Assembly (NCBI RefSeq): GCF_008329715.1
Contig: NZ_VTSR01000014.1
Coordinates: forward strand, 1 to 64,000
Source of the DNA: Gimesia chilikensis
GTDB lineage: Bacteria; Planctomycetota; Planctomycetia; Planctomycetales; Planctomycetaceae
Direction of reading: 5' to 3'
DNA length: 64,000 nt
In this document: positions 1 through 7,563 of the stretch, in pieces
How the letters are laid out: every line of letters starts with the position of its first letter
Position numbering within the stretch: the first letter of the stretch is position 1
Translations under genes and position numbers: made by a program
The notes under the pieces: generated by a model
The model's database searches: none
What the model saw: the letters and a program-made list of their open reading frames with translations, nothing else
What the model was told of the DNA's origin: nothing

Positions 1-57
1 AGAACTCAGGAAAACCAGGAAGCAATGGCAACAATTTGCTTTGGTGGGAAACTATTT

Positions 58-88
58 GTAATCGGAGTTACTAGCGCCGTGCCGCTCA
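58..88 (+). repeat. REP-like dispersed repeat, copy 1
   Basis: The 3' part (67-88) carries the same core as copies near 1051, 1099 and 1756: an ACTAGCGCC-type centre followed by a run ending CCGCTCA. It lies outside any convincing gene at the left edge of the window. The 5' part is the least conserved. It is probably a member of a small interspersed palindromic family, and its function is unknown. Confidence 0.5.
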
Positions 89-200
89 GTTTCTGTTGGG
101 AGCTTTTATTGATCACTGTTGGGCGAGCCAACAGTGCCACCCGCAACTCGAAGGTAACCACTTGGTTCTGATCGTTTGCATTATAGTGCATACGCGCCGG

Positions 201-848
201 TTATTCCCAATATTGTTCCCAGTTGTCGGCGAAGGCGGCTTTGAGGCGGGCCAGGTAGGCGTCGGTTTTAATCTTGGCCATCCAGAGGTTGGGACCTGTG
301 CCGCCTTTGCAGATGACTCCTTCGGCGACTGCGTATTTCCCGGCGCGGACGTCGCTGGTGAACTGGCCGGTGAAGCGACCTCGATAGACGACGCGGGCGA
401 CTGGCAGGTGGCCGAAGTCTTCCAGGAACTGTGCGGGGCCGAGCAGCTGATTTTCAATGGCGACATCGAAGAGGATCAGCTGTTTGTCATCGTCGGCATT
501 GTGTCGACCGGCGAAAGAACGGGGGCCCAGGAATTCGGTGAAGTCGGTCACTTCGCGGCTGGCGAAGTCCGGTCTGGCTAAGAGGGTGGACTGGAGTGGT
601 GCCGCGAACTGATCCAGGAACAAAGCGGGTGCCTGGGCGAGTTCCGGGTGGTCCTCTGTGAAGGCGGCGATGCCCCGGTCGTCCAGATCAAAACGGTTGC
701 GGCGGGTGCCAAAGGCGTACCAGCCCAGTTCCGGTTCCCAGACCCAGTGCAGATTGGTGCCGTCGTATTTCTCGAAAGCGATGCATTTTTCCAGCGGGGC
801 AGCGCGGCTGTCGGGGATTTTGGGATAAGCGAGTTTGATACGCGGCAT
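201..848 (-). CDS. Compact RNA ligase-like nucleotidyltransferase
   Basis: This 215-residue protein has the covalent nucleotidyltransferase signature of ATP-dependent RNA ligases. Motif I is FEKYDGTN with the likely AMP-accepting Lys27. A motif III-like LILFDVA follows in the middle of the protein. Motif IV is EGVICKG and motif V is WMAKIKT near the C-terminus. Family enzymes adenylate a lysine, transfer AMP to a 5' phosphate and seal nicks. The protein is short, with no room for a large C-terminal domain, so it is close to a bare adenylyltransferase core. No repair or tRNA gene adjoins it, and downstream is the window edge. The start at 848 is the first ATG of the frame. It could instead act on another nucleic-acid end, since substrate choice cannot be read from the motifs. 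Confidence 0.8.
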   Translation of the reverse strand: MPRIKLAYPKIPDSRAAPLEKCIAFEKYDGTNLHWVWEPELGWYAFGTRRNRFDLDDRGIAAFTEDHPELAQAPALFLDQFAAPLQSTLLARPDFASREVTDFTEFLGPRSFAGRHNADDDKQLILFDVAIENQLLGPAQFLEDFGHLPVARVVYRGRFTGQFTSDVRAGKYAVAEGVICKGGTGPNLWMAKIKTDAYLARLKAAFADNWEQYWE

Positions 849-1050
849 GGGACATGTTCCCGGTTCTGATTTTTTTTAAAACATGGTTTTCTCAACTAGA
901 CCGGATTTCGAGGGAGATGTTCGTGGGGCTGGTTTGGTGTCTGATTTTCACTGGTTGATGTGGACTGGTTCTGCTGATGCCGATGTGTAGGATACGTGGT
1001 TCGTTACGCAAAGATATGGATCGATTTGCAGTCGGGCTATTCCAGTTTAA

Positions 1051-1128
1051 TGAGCGGCAAGGCGCCAGGCGCCGGTAAAAGATTCAGCGTTGATCCTGAT
1101 TACCGGTGGCTATCGCCATTCCGCTCAC
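1051..1128. repeat. Inverted pair of REP-like repeats
   Basis: Positions 1051-1077 read TGAGCGGCAAGGCGCC and on to CCGGTA. Positions 1101-1128 read TACCGGTGGC and on to CCGCTCA, the imperfect reverse complement. The two arms could fold into a long hairpin with a loop of about 23 bases. The arms match the copies at 58-88 and 1756-1782. Paired inverted units of this type resemble bacterial REP/BIME elements. Confidence 0.65.
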
Positions 1129-1269
1129 AGGGGAGTGTTAGATGGTAAACCATCGAGAACGGGACCAGGTGGATCGTCGCGAGGAAAGCAGAGAGACTGA
1201 CGCGGTCTCTAACTTCTGTATTAATCTTGATGTTGATTCTGTCGAACGGCAGCGGGGTGTCAAGACAAA

Positions 1270-1354
1270 ATTTTGTCCCGATGTGGCCGGATTTTGTCCT
1301 GGTGTGTCCTGGATTTTGTCCCGGTCTGGCCGAGGTGTGTCCTGGTTTGCCCTG
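1270..1354 (+). repeat. Short imperfect tandem repeat, 21-23 bp unit
   Basis: Three adjacent units begin at 1270, 1291 and 1313 with ATTTTGTCC followed by a GG/TG-rich half. A fourth, shorter unit runs 1336-1354. Units differ at several bases and in length, so the array is degenerate. It is not a CRISPR, because there are no unique spacers between the units. No gene is evident around it. Confidence 0.6.
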
Positions 1355-1672
1355 AACTTGGGGAAGAGAACATTTCGCATTGGTTCAGAATGTTCCGGTG
1401 GAAACAGGGTGAAAAGCGGTGGAGGTTCAGGTGGATGTGGGGCACTGGTGGCGACTGTGCCGGTGGGCGTCGCCCCGCCTCGCGCGCGAGCCAGAGGGGA
1501 AGTAGCTTACGATTCGGGAGGCGTGGATCAAGGGGAATCTGTTCAGCAGGGAGTGCGGGAGGTTCAGTGGGGAGGTTTTCAGGTGGGGTGGGAAGTCGAA
1601 TTATTTTCAAAAGGAGAGGTGCTGAGGAGCGTTCGTAATTTTGTGCTGACAGTTTCCTGCTCGCTGCGCTCG

Positions 1673-1691
1673 GCCCGAATTGCATTCGGGC
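1673..1691. repeat. Perfect palindrome with three-base loop
   Basis: GCCCGAAT, loop TGC, ATTCGGGC: a perfect 8 bp stem in non-coding DNA. There is no T-run after it on the plus strand, and it sits far from a gene end. It may be part of a dispersed element rather than a terminator. Confidence 0.5.
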
Positions 1692-1755
1692 TTACCCGTT
1701 GTGTTTGGAGTGGGATGGCGTTGGCTGCCTGATGATGTCAGCAGTCAACACTAAT

Positions 1756-1782
1756 TACCGGCGGGTAGCGCCTTGCCGCTCA
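1756..1782 (+). repeat. REP-like dispersed repeat, copy at 1756
   Basis: TACCGGCGGGTAGCGCC, then TTGCCGCTCA: the same orientation and core as the unit at 1101-1128. It lies about 220 bases upstream of the CocE-type gene and ahead of its probable promoter region. Confidence 0.6.
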
Positions 1783-1999
1783 CGAGGATGTGTTATGAAT
1801 TTCCTTCAGAAGTTTGATGGTCTGGAAAGTCGCGAGGCGGGCGGACACGTGGGTCCGCGCCCTACGGAAGGGTTGGGTGTGTTTATTGTCATTGATTGAC
1901 AACATTGGTGCGGGCAAGTAGCCTGCTGGTAAGGATTTCTTAATCATGTTTTGCATTGTGCTGTTGATGCTGCCTGCCTCCTCAAGAAGGAATATAACC

Positions 2000-3901
2000 A
2001 TGCCTGCCTCTCGTCCTCTCCGCCGTTCCCTGGCTGGAATGACTCTGTTTGTTTTCGCGTTACTGATTTCCACATTGTCTGCACTGGCGGCAGAGCGAGG
2101 GCCGTATGCGGTTGAAGTGCGGAAGAACGTGATGGTGCCCATGCGGGACGGAGTGAAGCTGGCGACGGACGTCTATCTACCTGTGGAAGATGGAGATGTG
2201 CTGGACGGGAAACTGCCGACGATTCTGGAGCGGCGTCCTTATAACAAGAACGGGTGTAAGACATCAGGCATGTATTACGCTTCGCACGGGTATGCGTTCG
2301 TGGCCCAGGATACGCGGGGCCGATATGCGTCGGAGGGTGTGTGGCACATGTTGACCGATGATGGTCGCGATGGTGTCGACACGGCGGCGTGGATTGGTGA
2401 GCAGCCCTGGTCGAATGCGGAGATCGGGATGATCGGAACTTCGTATGTCGGCGGAACCCAGCACGCGCTGGCGATGGAGAAGGCTCCCGAGCTGAAGACC
2501 GTGATTCCGGTGGATGCGATGTCGAACCTGGGCTATGCCAGCATGCGTAACGGAGGGGCGTTTGAGCTGCGGTTCTGGAACTGGATCTATCTGAATGCGG
2601 GCAAAGGAAGCCGTCAGTCACTTGATGCGGGAACCGCGGCTGTGCTGAAGGAGATGGCTGAGAACCGGATGGAATATCTGCATCGACTGCCGTTACGGAA
2701 AGGGATGACGCCGCTGAAGCTGGCTTCCGAATACGAAGACTGGCTGGTCGCGGGGATGCAGCATGGGGCCAACGATGACTTCTGGATTCAGAACAATATC
2801 ATCGATTACCCGGAGAAGTACAAAGACATTCCGGTGTACCTGGTGAGTGGCTGGTACGATTCGTGGAGCAGCAATAACACGGCCAATTTTCAGGTGCTGT
2901 CGAAAACGATCAAAGGTCCCGTGTACATGATCATGGGGCCCTGGATTCACGGGCAGCAGGGAGCGTACTCACATGGTCAGGTGACGTTTGGAAAAGCCGC
3001 TGCGATCGCGGATCCCCTGGGCTGGCGGAAGGAGTGGTACGATCACTGGCTGAAGGGGAAGGAGAACAGTGTCGGGAAAGCAGCTCCGTTTGAAACGCCG
3101 GTACGGATTTTCGTGATGGGAACCGGCGATGGTTCAAAGACCGTGGACGGTAAACTGAATCATGGCGGATACTGGCGGAACGAGCAGGAGTGGCCACTGG
3201 AACGGACCGTATACACCAGGTTTCATCTGCAACCTGCAGGCGGGTTGGCGACTGATGCTCCTGAAGTACAGGCTGCGAAGACCAGCCTGCTGTTCGATCC
3301 GGAGAATCCGGTGCCGACGATCGGGGGAAACATTTCCAGTGGAAATGACATTCTGGTGCAGGGGGGCTGGGATCAGAAGGGGAGCGAGAAGATCTGGAAT
3401 TTCACGCATCCGACTCCGCTGTCGGCCCGCGATGATGTGCTGGTCTTTCAGACGGAACCTCTGAAAGAGGATCTGGAAGTCACAGGGGAACTGGCAGTGA
3501 AGCTCTGGATTTCTTCCTCTGCTGTCGACACCGACTTTACGGCGAAGCTGGTTGACGTGTATCCACCAAGCAGTGATTTCCCGGGCGGGTTTGACCTGAA
3601 TATCGGCGACGGGATTATCCGGACACGGTTCCGCGATTCACTGAAGGAAGAAAAACTGATGGAGCCGGGTGAGATTTATCCGGTGACGATCAAGCTCTAT
3701 CCGACTTCGAACGTATTCAAGAAGGGGCACCGGATCCGCGTGGATATTTCGAGCAGTAACTTTCCGCGGTTTGACGTGAACCCGAATACGGGGGAGCCGT
3801 TGAATGACAATCGGTTGAAGCAGACCGCGATCAATACGGTGTATCACGACGCGGCGCATCCTTCGCATATTCTGCTGCCCGTGATTCCCAAGGGAGACTG
3901 A
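2000..3901 (+). CDS. Secreted CocE/NonD (peptidase S15) family hydrolase
   Basis: The 633-residue product resembles cocaine esterase and X-Pro dipeptidyl-peptidase family hydrolases, which cleave esters or amides with a Ser-Asp-His triad. The nucleophile motif GTSYVGG places Ser at about residue 148, Asp lies in GWYDSW near 287, and His in GPWIHG near 317. A C-terminal jelly-roll region follows from about 420. I chose the ATG at 2000 because AAGGAA lies just upstream and a clean signal peptide follows (LRRSLAGMTLFVFALL to ALA). An in-frame ATG 54 bases upstream lacks these. The protein is therefore predicted to be exported. The gene stands alone and ends in a strong shared hairpin. The true substrate is unknown. 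Confidence 0.85.
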   Translation: MPASRPLRRSLAGMTLFVFALLISTLSALAAERGPYAVEVRKNVMVPMRDGVKLATDVYLPVEDGDVLDGKLPTILERRPYNKNGCKTSGMYYASHGYAFVAQDTRGRYASEGVWHMLTDDGRDGVDTAAWIGEQPWSNAEIGMIGTSYVGGTQHALAMEKAPELKTVIPVDAMSNLGYASMRNGGAFELRFWNWIYLNAGKGSRQSLDAGTAAVLKEMAENRMEYLHRLPLRKGMTPLKLASEYEDWLVAGMQHGANDDFWIQNNIIDYPEKYKDIPVYLVSGWYDSWSSNNTANFQVLSKTIKGPVYMIMGPWIHGQQGAYSHGQVTFGKAAAIADPLGWRKEWYDHWLKGKENSVGKAAPFETPVRIFVMGTGDGSKTVDGKLNHGGYWRNEQEWPLERTVYTRFHLQPAGGLATDAPEVQAAKTSLLFDPENPVPTIGGNISSGNDILVQGGWDQKGSEKIWNFTHPTPLSARDDVLVFQTEPLKEDLEVTGELAVKLWISSSAVDTDFTAKLVDVYPPSSDFPGGFDLNIGDGIIRTRFRDSLKEEKLMEPGEIYPVTIKLYPTSNVFKKGHRIRVDISSSNFPRFDVNPNTGEPLNDNRLKQTAINTVYHDAAHPSHILLPVIPKGD

Positions 3902-3931
3902 GGGGGAGATTTAAGATCAGGACATGAAAAA

Positions 3932-3972
3932 ACGGCCAGGGAAAAAAGGCTTTCCCTGGCCGTGTCTTTTCT
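3932..3972. terminator. Bidirectional rho-independent terminator
   Basis: ACGGCCAGGGAAA at 3932-3944 pairs perfectly with TTTCCCTGGCCGT at 3951-3963. It has A-rich flanks on the left and TCTTTTCTT on the right. It sits between the convergent hydrolase gene and the DUF1559 gene and can end transcription from both sides. Confidence 0.85.
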
Positions 3973-3993
3973 TAAGATGGTCGTCGCTCGGGC

Positions 3994-4926
3994 TTAGTAT
4001 TCGCCGATGATGTTACCATCTGATTTGTGACCCAGGTTCTGCCAGGTACCGAGGTTGATATTTTCGGAGATGAACTGCACGCGTCCGTCACAGAACAGAG
4101 TGTGCACACCGCCGACGTGTTTGCTGCGGGCTCCCAGCAGTGCGGAACCGCCGGTGCTCTGAGCACATTCAAGGAGATCTGTGTTCGGTCCCACCAGTGT
4201 GGTATAGCTCCAGGCGGGCATCGACTGGGCGTAGAACCAGGAGTAACCCCGGGTCTTGGTTGTGGCTGATCCGGTACAGACAGTACCCGAGGTGGCGTTG
4301 ACGTTAGCAAACGCGCTACCGACTTCGCATTCAGAGACCATCATGGTGTTGGATGTACCGTCTTCGATGTCCCGGATTTGAGTTTTACTGTTCAGGAACA
4401 TGACTGAGCGACCATTGTTCTGGTAGGTCGATCCGCCAGCTGCGTAGCCACCGGAGTCTGCAGTACAGGTGACGTAGTTAGTCGGTCCATAGCCAGACTG
4501 ACCTGTGGTGCCACGGTTACCGGGATCACTGGGGCAGCGGTAAGCAGGAAGTTCATTGTTCATGGCTGTGGCGTTGGTACCTGTTCTACCGGGCTCAATG
4601 CTCCAGTCGATCTGATTGTAGAGAGGAGCCTGGTCCATGGAAGCCAGAATACGGGCCTGCCAGCTGATCATGCTGGTTTCCCATTCTGTGGTGGCACCCT
4701 GGCGACGGATCGTTGCGGGGGGGAAAGTGCCGAAGGTGTCGTGGTAATTGTGCAGGGCCAGACCGATCTGCTTCAGATTGTTCTTACAGGTGGAGCGACG
4801 GGCCGCTTCACGTGCCTGTTGAACAGCGGGAAGGAGCAGAGCGATGAGGATGGCGATAATGGCGATGACCACCAGCAGTTCGATGAGTGTGAAGCCCCGA
4901 CGGCGGTTAGACAAAAGCGCTTTCAT
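3994..4926 (-). CDS. DUF1559 prepilin-like surface protein (first copy)
   Basis: This 310-residue protein starts with a type IV prepilin signal: basic RRRG, probable cleavage after Gly11, then FTLIELLVV with Glu16 at the +5 position and a hydrophobic helix to about residue 35. The [24 protein letters not shown] segment that follows, and a C-terminal HVGG..H..FCDG motif, are typical of DUF1559, a family greatly expanded in planctomycetes. Processing by a prepilin peptidase and display on a pseudopilus or cell surface is expected, but the role is unknown. A lipoprotein gene lies 77 bases upstream on the same strand, probably co-transcribed. The first 55 codons are very similar in DNA to those of the gene at 7564-8550. 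Confidence 0.9.
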   Translation of the reverse strand: MKALLSNRRRGFTLIELLVVIAIIAILIALLLPAVQQAREAARRSTCKNNLKQIGLALHNYHDTFGTFPPATIRRQGATTEWETSMISWQARILASMDQAPLYNQIDWSIEPGRTGTNATAMNNELPAYRCPSDPGNRGTTGQSGYGPTNYVTCTADSGGYAAGGSTYQNNGRSVMFLNSKTQIRDIEDGTSNTMMVSECEVGSAFANVNATSGTVCTGSATTKTRGYSWFYAQSMPAWSYTTLVGPNTDLLECAQSTGGSALLGARSKHVGGVHTLFCDGRVQFISENINLGTWQNLGHKSDGNIIGEY

Positions 4927-5003
4927 AGTTTGATTGATCCATCTACTAGAAGGGTATTGAAAAAAAATCTGAAAGAGTTTCAGTGAACGATCGAAAGAAG
5001 ATG

Positions 5004-5450
5004 TTATTTGGCTTCCAGGGTGAAGTCAGCGGTGTTTTCGCCGGCCGCGATGTCCTGTTTCAGGGTCGTGCTGGCGTTGTATTTGGCCGGGAGATACTGT
5101 TTTTCGATCTCGATTTTCTGGCCGTCCGACTCCTGAAATTTCCCGGTCTTACGGGTCGCGGTGATCTGGACTTTATTGTTCCCGACAGCGGGACCCTGTT
5201 CGGCGGGAATCTTATAGGCTCCGTCGGTGATGGTCGCCTGAACGGCTTTCCCACGCAGGGGGTTGCCGGAGGCATCGACATCGGGGACGAAGAGAATATT
5301 GCCTGCGGGCAGCGGTTTGCCGTCGAAGGTGACGGTACCGGAAACGGAGGCGCGTTCGATGTGTTCTGCTGAGCCACCGAAGCAGCCGACGAGGAGAGAG
5401 CAACTGATTAAGGTCAGCGCAAACGGAGCGCGAGCGCTAATTTGAAACAT
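5004..5450 (-). CDS. Lipoprotein with carboxypeptidase regulatory-like fold
   Basis: The 148-residue product has a lipoprotein signal ending LLVGC, with the likely lipidated Cys at position 23. The rest is a single Ig/transthyretin-like beta domain: ASVSGTVTFDGKPLPAGNI near residues 35-53 and GAYKIPAEQGPAVGNN further on, as in carboxypeptidase regulatory-like domains. It probably sits in an envelope membrane as a structural or binding protein. It precedes a DUF1559 gene by 77 bases, and the same two families pair again at 7033-8550, so a functional link is likely but unproven. Confidence 0.8.
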   Translation of the reverse strand: MFQISARAPFALTLISCSLLVGCFGGSAEHIERASVSGTVTFDGKPLPAGNILFVPDVDASGNPLRGKAVQATITDGAYKIPAEQGPAVGNNKVQITATRKTGKFQESDGQKIEIEKQYLPAKYNASTTLKQDIAAGENTADFTLEAK

Positions 5451-5695
5451 GGTGTACCTGCATTCAAAATAGAGGGAGGTAAAACGTGCTGTGCAGAAAG
5501 AAAGCGATCGCTAGATCACAGCTGTAGAGGTACCACTCAACTGGTTTCAGGAATGGGTTACAGTCTTGAATCAGGCAGGAATCTGGGGCGAGCTTCACTT
5601 CATCAAACACTCATTATAGCGATGAGGTATCGGTTGTGTGTAGAAAAAATGAAAAATAAAAGAATGAGGATTTGAAAATAATGGGCAAGTTGCAG

Positions 5696-6397
5696 TCAGT
5701 CTTCCATCTCTCTGGCTTTAGCGAGTGCGGAGGCGACCAGACCAGCGGGGATCGAAACGATACCCAGCCCTGCAGCGAGGATAAAGAATGTGAAGATTTT
5801 TCCACCTGCTGTGATCGGATAGATATCCCCGTAACCGACGGTGGTCAAAGTAGACACTGCCCACCACAGGCTATGAAAAACAGAGCTGAAAGCTTCCGGC
5901 TGGGCAGGGTTCTCAAAGTGATAGATTCCGACTGCGGCCAGGTAAATGATAATCAGCGTGGCGAAGAGGAATAAAGCCAGTTCCTCTTTGGCAATGAGAA
6001 AGGCTCTGTGGAAACGTCTGGCAGCGGCACTGTAGCGGGCCAGTTTAAAAATTCGGACGAGTCGCAGGAGTCGGAAGGCTCTGAGTGATCTAAAATCCAA
6101 CCCCATACCCAGATAGAAAGGGAGAATCGCCAGTAGGTCAATAAGACCAAAGAATGATAAGATGAAAGCAGGCCTGTTGCTGGCAACCAGGACCCGGGCG
6201 AGATACTCCACAGTGAAAATGATCACGCTGACAATCTCAATGCCCCTGAGAAAGGTTCTGGTAGTCGGAGACAGGTCGGGTAAGGTTTCTATCGTAAAAC
6301 TAACCAGGGAGATCACAATTACAGCCTGGATGAACAGATCGAAAGTCTTACCTGCTTTCGTATCTGAATCTTCAACGACCTGTTTCAACGTTGGCAT
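5696..6397 (-). CDS. Voltage-gated-type potassium channel
   Basis: The 233-residue membrane protein has the six-helix layout of a Kv-type channel subunit. The fourth helix carries regularly spaced arginines (FRSLRAFRLLRLVRIFKLAR, residues about 105-125), as in voltage sensors. The selectivity filter TVGYGD lies near residues 190-195 between the last two helices. Such channels form tetramers that pass K+ down its gradient. I chose the ATG at 6397 because GGAGG lies five bases upstream. The frame could open at a GTG four codons earlier. The gene seems to be a single transcription unit. The C-terminal tail is short, with no RCK or cyclic-nucleotide domain. Confidence 0.9.
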   Translation of the reverse strand: MPTLKQVVEDSDTKAGKTFDLFIQAVIVISLVSFTIETLPDLSPTTRTFLRGIEIVSVIIFTVEYLARVLVASNRPAFILSFFGLIDLLAILPFYLGMGLDFRSLRAFRLLRLVRIFKLARYSAAARRFHRAFLIAKEELALFLFATLIIIYLAAVGIYHFENPAQPEAFSSVFHSLWWAVSTLTTVGYGDIYPITAGGKIFTFFILAAGLGIVSIPAGLVASALAKAREMED

Positions 6398-6479
6398 CGC
6401 ACCCTCCACCTGACCTGTTAGCTGATTAACTGTACAACAGATCTGAGGATACTCTACCCGCGTTAAAAATCAAATCCGC

Positions 6480-6836
6480 TCAGTGGCAGTGTTCCGCACC
6501 GCCGGTCACTCCGGCGAGAGAGGAGGCGAGCTGGTCGGTGATCGACTGACAGAGATCGACGGATTCCATCAGGCCTTCCACGGTAATGACCTCGGGAACA
6601 TCATCGGGGGCGAGTCCGAGGAAATTGAGCTCGGTCTGGCACTGGTCGAGCAGCTCGGTGATGGGCTGGACCTTGATGGTGATGATCAACTGATGCTTGA
6701 TCAGTTCCCAGTAACGTTCGTCAGAGGAGCCATGCAGTTCACCCCCCTGTTCCTGGAGCACCTGTTTGAGCGCTGTCGCGTTGGCGACATCATAGGGCCG
6801 TTTCAGGAAAATGTGGCCCGTCGTAATGATCGACAT
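6480..6836 (-). CDS. Small protein of unknown function, His/Cys tail
   Basis: The 118-residue product is not one I recognise. It is mixed alpha/beta, has no signal peptide or membrane helix, and ends GGAEHCH, a possible metal-binding or redox tail. ATG at 6836 is preferred because GGAG lies nine bases upstream. An in-frame ATG eight codons earlier has no ribosome site. The gene lies just upstream of the potassium channel gene on the same strand (83 bases), so the two may be transcribed together. Codon use looks like the neighbours, and the sequence reads as a real protein rather than a chance frame. Confidence 0.65.
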   Translation of the reverse strand: MSIITTGHIFLKRPYDVANATALKQVLQEQGGELHGSSDERYWELIKHQLIITIKVQPITELLDQCQTELNFLGLAPDDVPEVITVEGLMESVDLCQSITDQLASSLAGVTGGAEHCH

Positions 6837-7032
6837 GTCTGTTTTCTCCACCAGAAACATGAATCAATTGGTTTCAGGAGTGAGGGTTGTCAGCGGGCAG
6901 CTGTTTCCTTTCACTGCTTTAAGAGACAACCAGCTCTCAATCCTGACTAACAGTATACACTCGTGAAATACACGAAATCAAAAAAACTCCCGGAAAAAAT
7001 CAGTGTTGTTAAGAAAATTGAAAATCCATGAA

Positions 7033-7449
7033 TCAGGGCTTGAGATCGATGTCGAAGGTGTTCTCGCCTTCTTTGATCACGGTCTGCAGTTCGGTGGTCT
7101 GATCGCTCTGATATTTCTGCGGGACCTCTTTGAGGGCGTCCTTAAATTCCTGGTTGCCCGTTTCATCCGGGGGCGCATCTCCCAGTCCGGGGGAAGAAAG
7201 ATAGACTTTGTAGTCACCGGCGGCGATCGGTTCGGCAATGCTGTAGGTGCCATCCTGCTTAAGATCGGCGTAGGCGCCTGCTCCTGCGGTTCCGGAAATG
7301 AAATTGACGCGTGCGCCGGAAAGCGGTTTACCCCCGAGGGTCACGGTGCCGCTGACGGTACCAGTGGGAACTTCCTCGACGCTGGATCCGCAGGCAGTCA
7401 GCAGCGCGGTCAGCATGAGGCAGAGAGTCAGTCGAGAGAGTTTGAGCAT
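7033..7449 (-). CDS. Lipoprotein with transthyretin-like beta domain
   Basis: 138 residues with a lipobox LLTAC and likely lipidated Cys20, then a single domain beginning TGTVSGTVTLGGKPLSGARVNF and containing GTYSIAEPIAAGDYKVYL, close in pattern to the lipoprotein at 5004-5450. Export and membrane anchoring are expected, with no enzymatic motif. GGAG lies ten bases before the ATG. It follows a DUF1559 gene on the same strand, separated by 114 bases that hold a perfect hairpin. This is the reverse gene order of the first pair. Confidence 0.8.
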   Translation of the reverse strand: MLKLSRLTLCLMLTALLTACGSSVEEVPTGTVSGTVTLGGKPLSGARVNFISGTAGAGAYADLKQDGTYSIAEPIAAGDYKVYLSSPGLGDAPPDETGNQEFKDALKEVPQKYQSDQTTELQTVIKEGENTFDIDLKP

Positions 7450-7479
7450 AGTGTTGTTTCTCCGGTTGTCACTTTATGG

Positions 7480-7517
7480 CAACAGCCGATGTCGTTTGGC
7501 ACGTGCATCGGCTGTTG
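7480..7517. terminator. Perfect 12 bp hairpin between DUF1559 and lipoprotein genes
   Basis: CAACAGCCGATG at 7480-7491 pairs with CATCGGCTGTTG at 7506-7517. It lies inside the gap between two minus-strand genes. No T-run follows on the minus strand, so it may act as an attenuator, RNA-processing site or mRNA 3'-end stabiliser rather than a full terminator. Confidence 0.5.
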
Positions 7518-7563
7518 AGAATCTTTAGAAGTTCAGGTTATGGTGAATCGTCAGAGATTCAAT

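Larger units (their letters stand above)
849..1999. other. Long repeat-bearing intergenic region
   Basis: About 1.15 kb separates the ligase-like gene from the CocE-type hydrolase gene. Open frames here, the longest at 1142-1732, have low-complexity translations without recognisable domains and overlap repeats, so I do not call them genes. The region holds an inverted pair of REP-like repeats, a 21-23 bp tandem repeat, a perfect palindrome and another REP-like copy, each listed separately. Confidence 0.6.

Noticed and set aside
1270-1354. Possible CRISPR array
   Set aside because: Units are contiguous and degenerate with no spacers, and no cas genes are in the window.
1142-1732. Open frame of 196 residues on the plus strand in the repeat region
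   Set aside because: It overlaps the tandem repeat and palindrome, has odd composition, lacks a ribosome site and domains, and other frames are equally open here.
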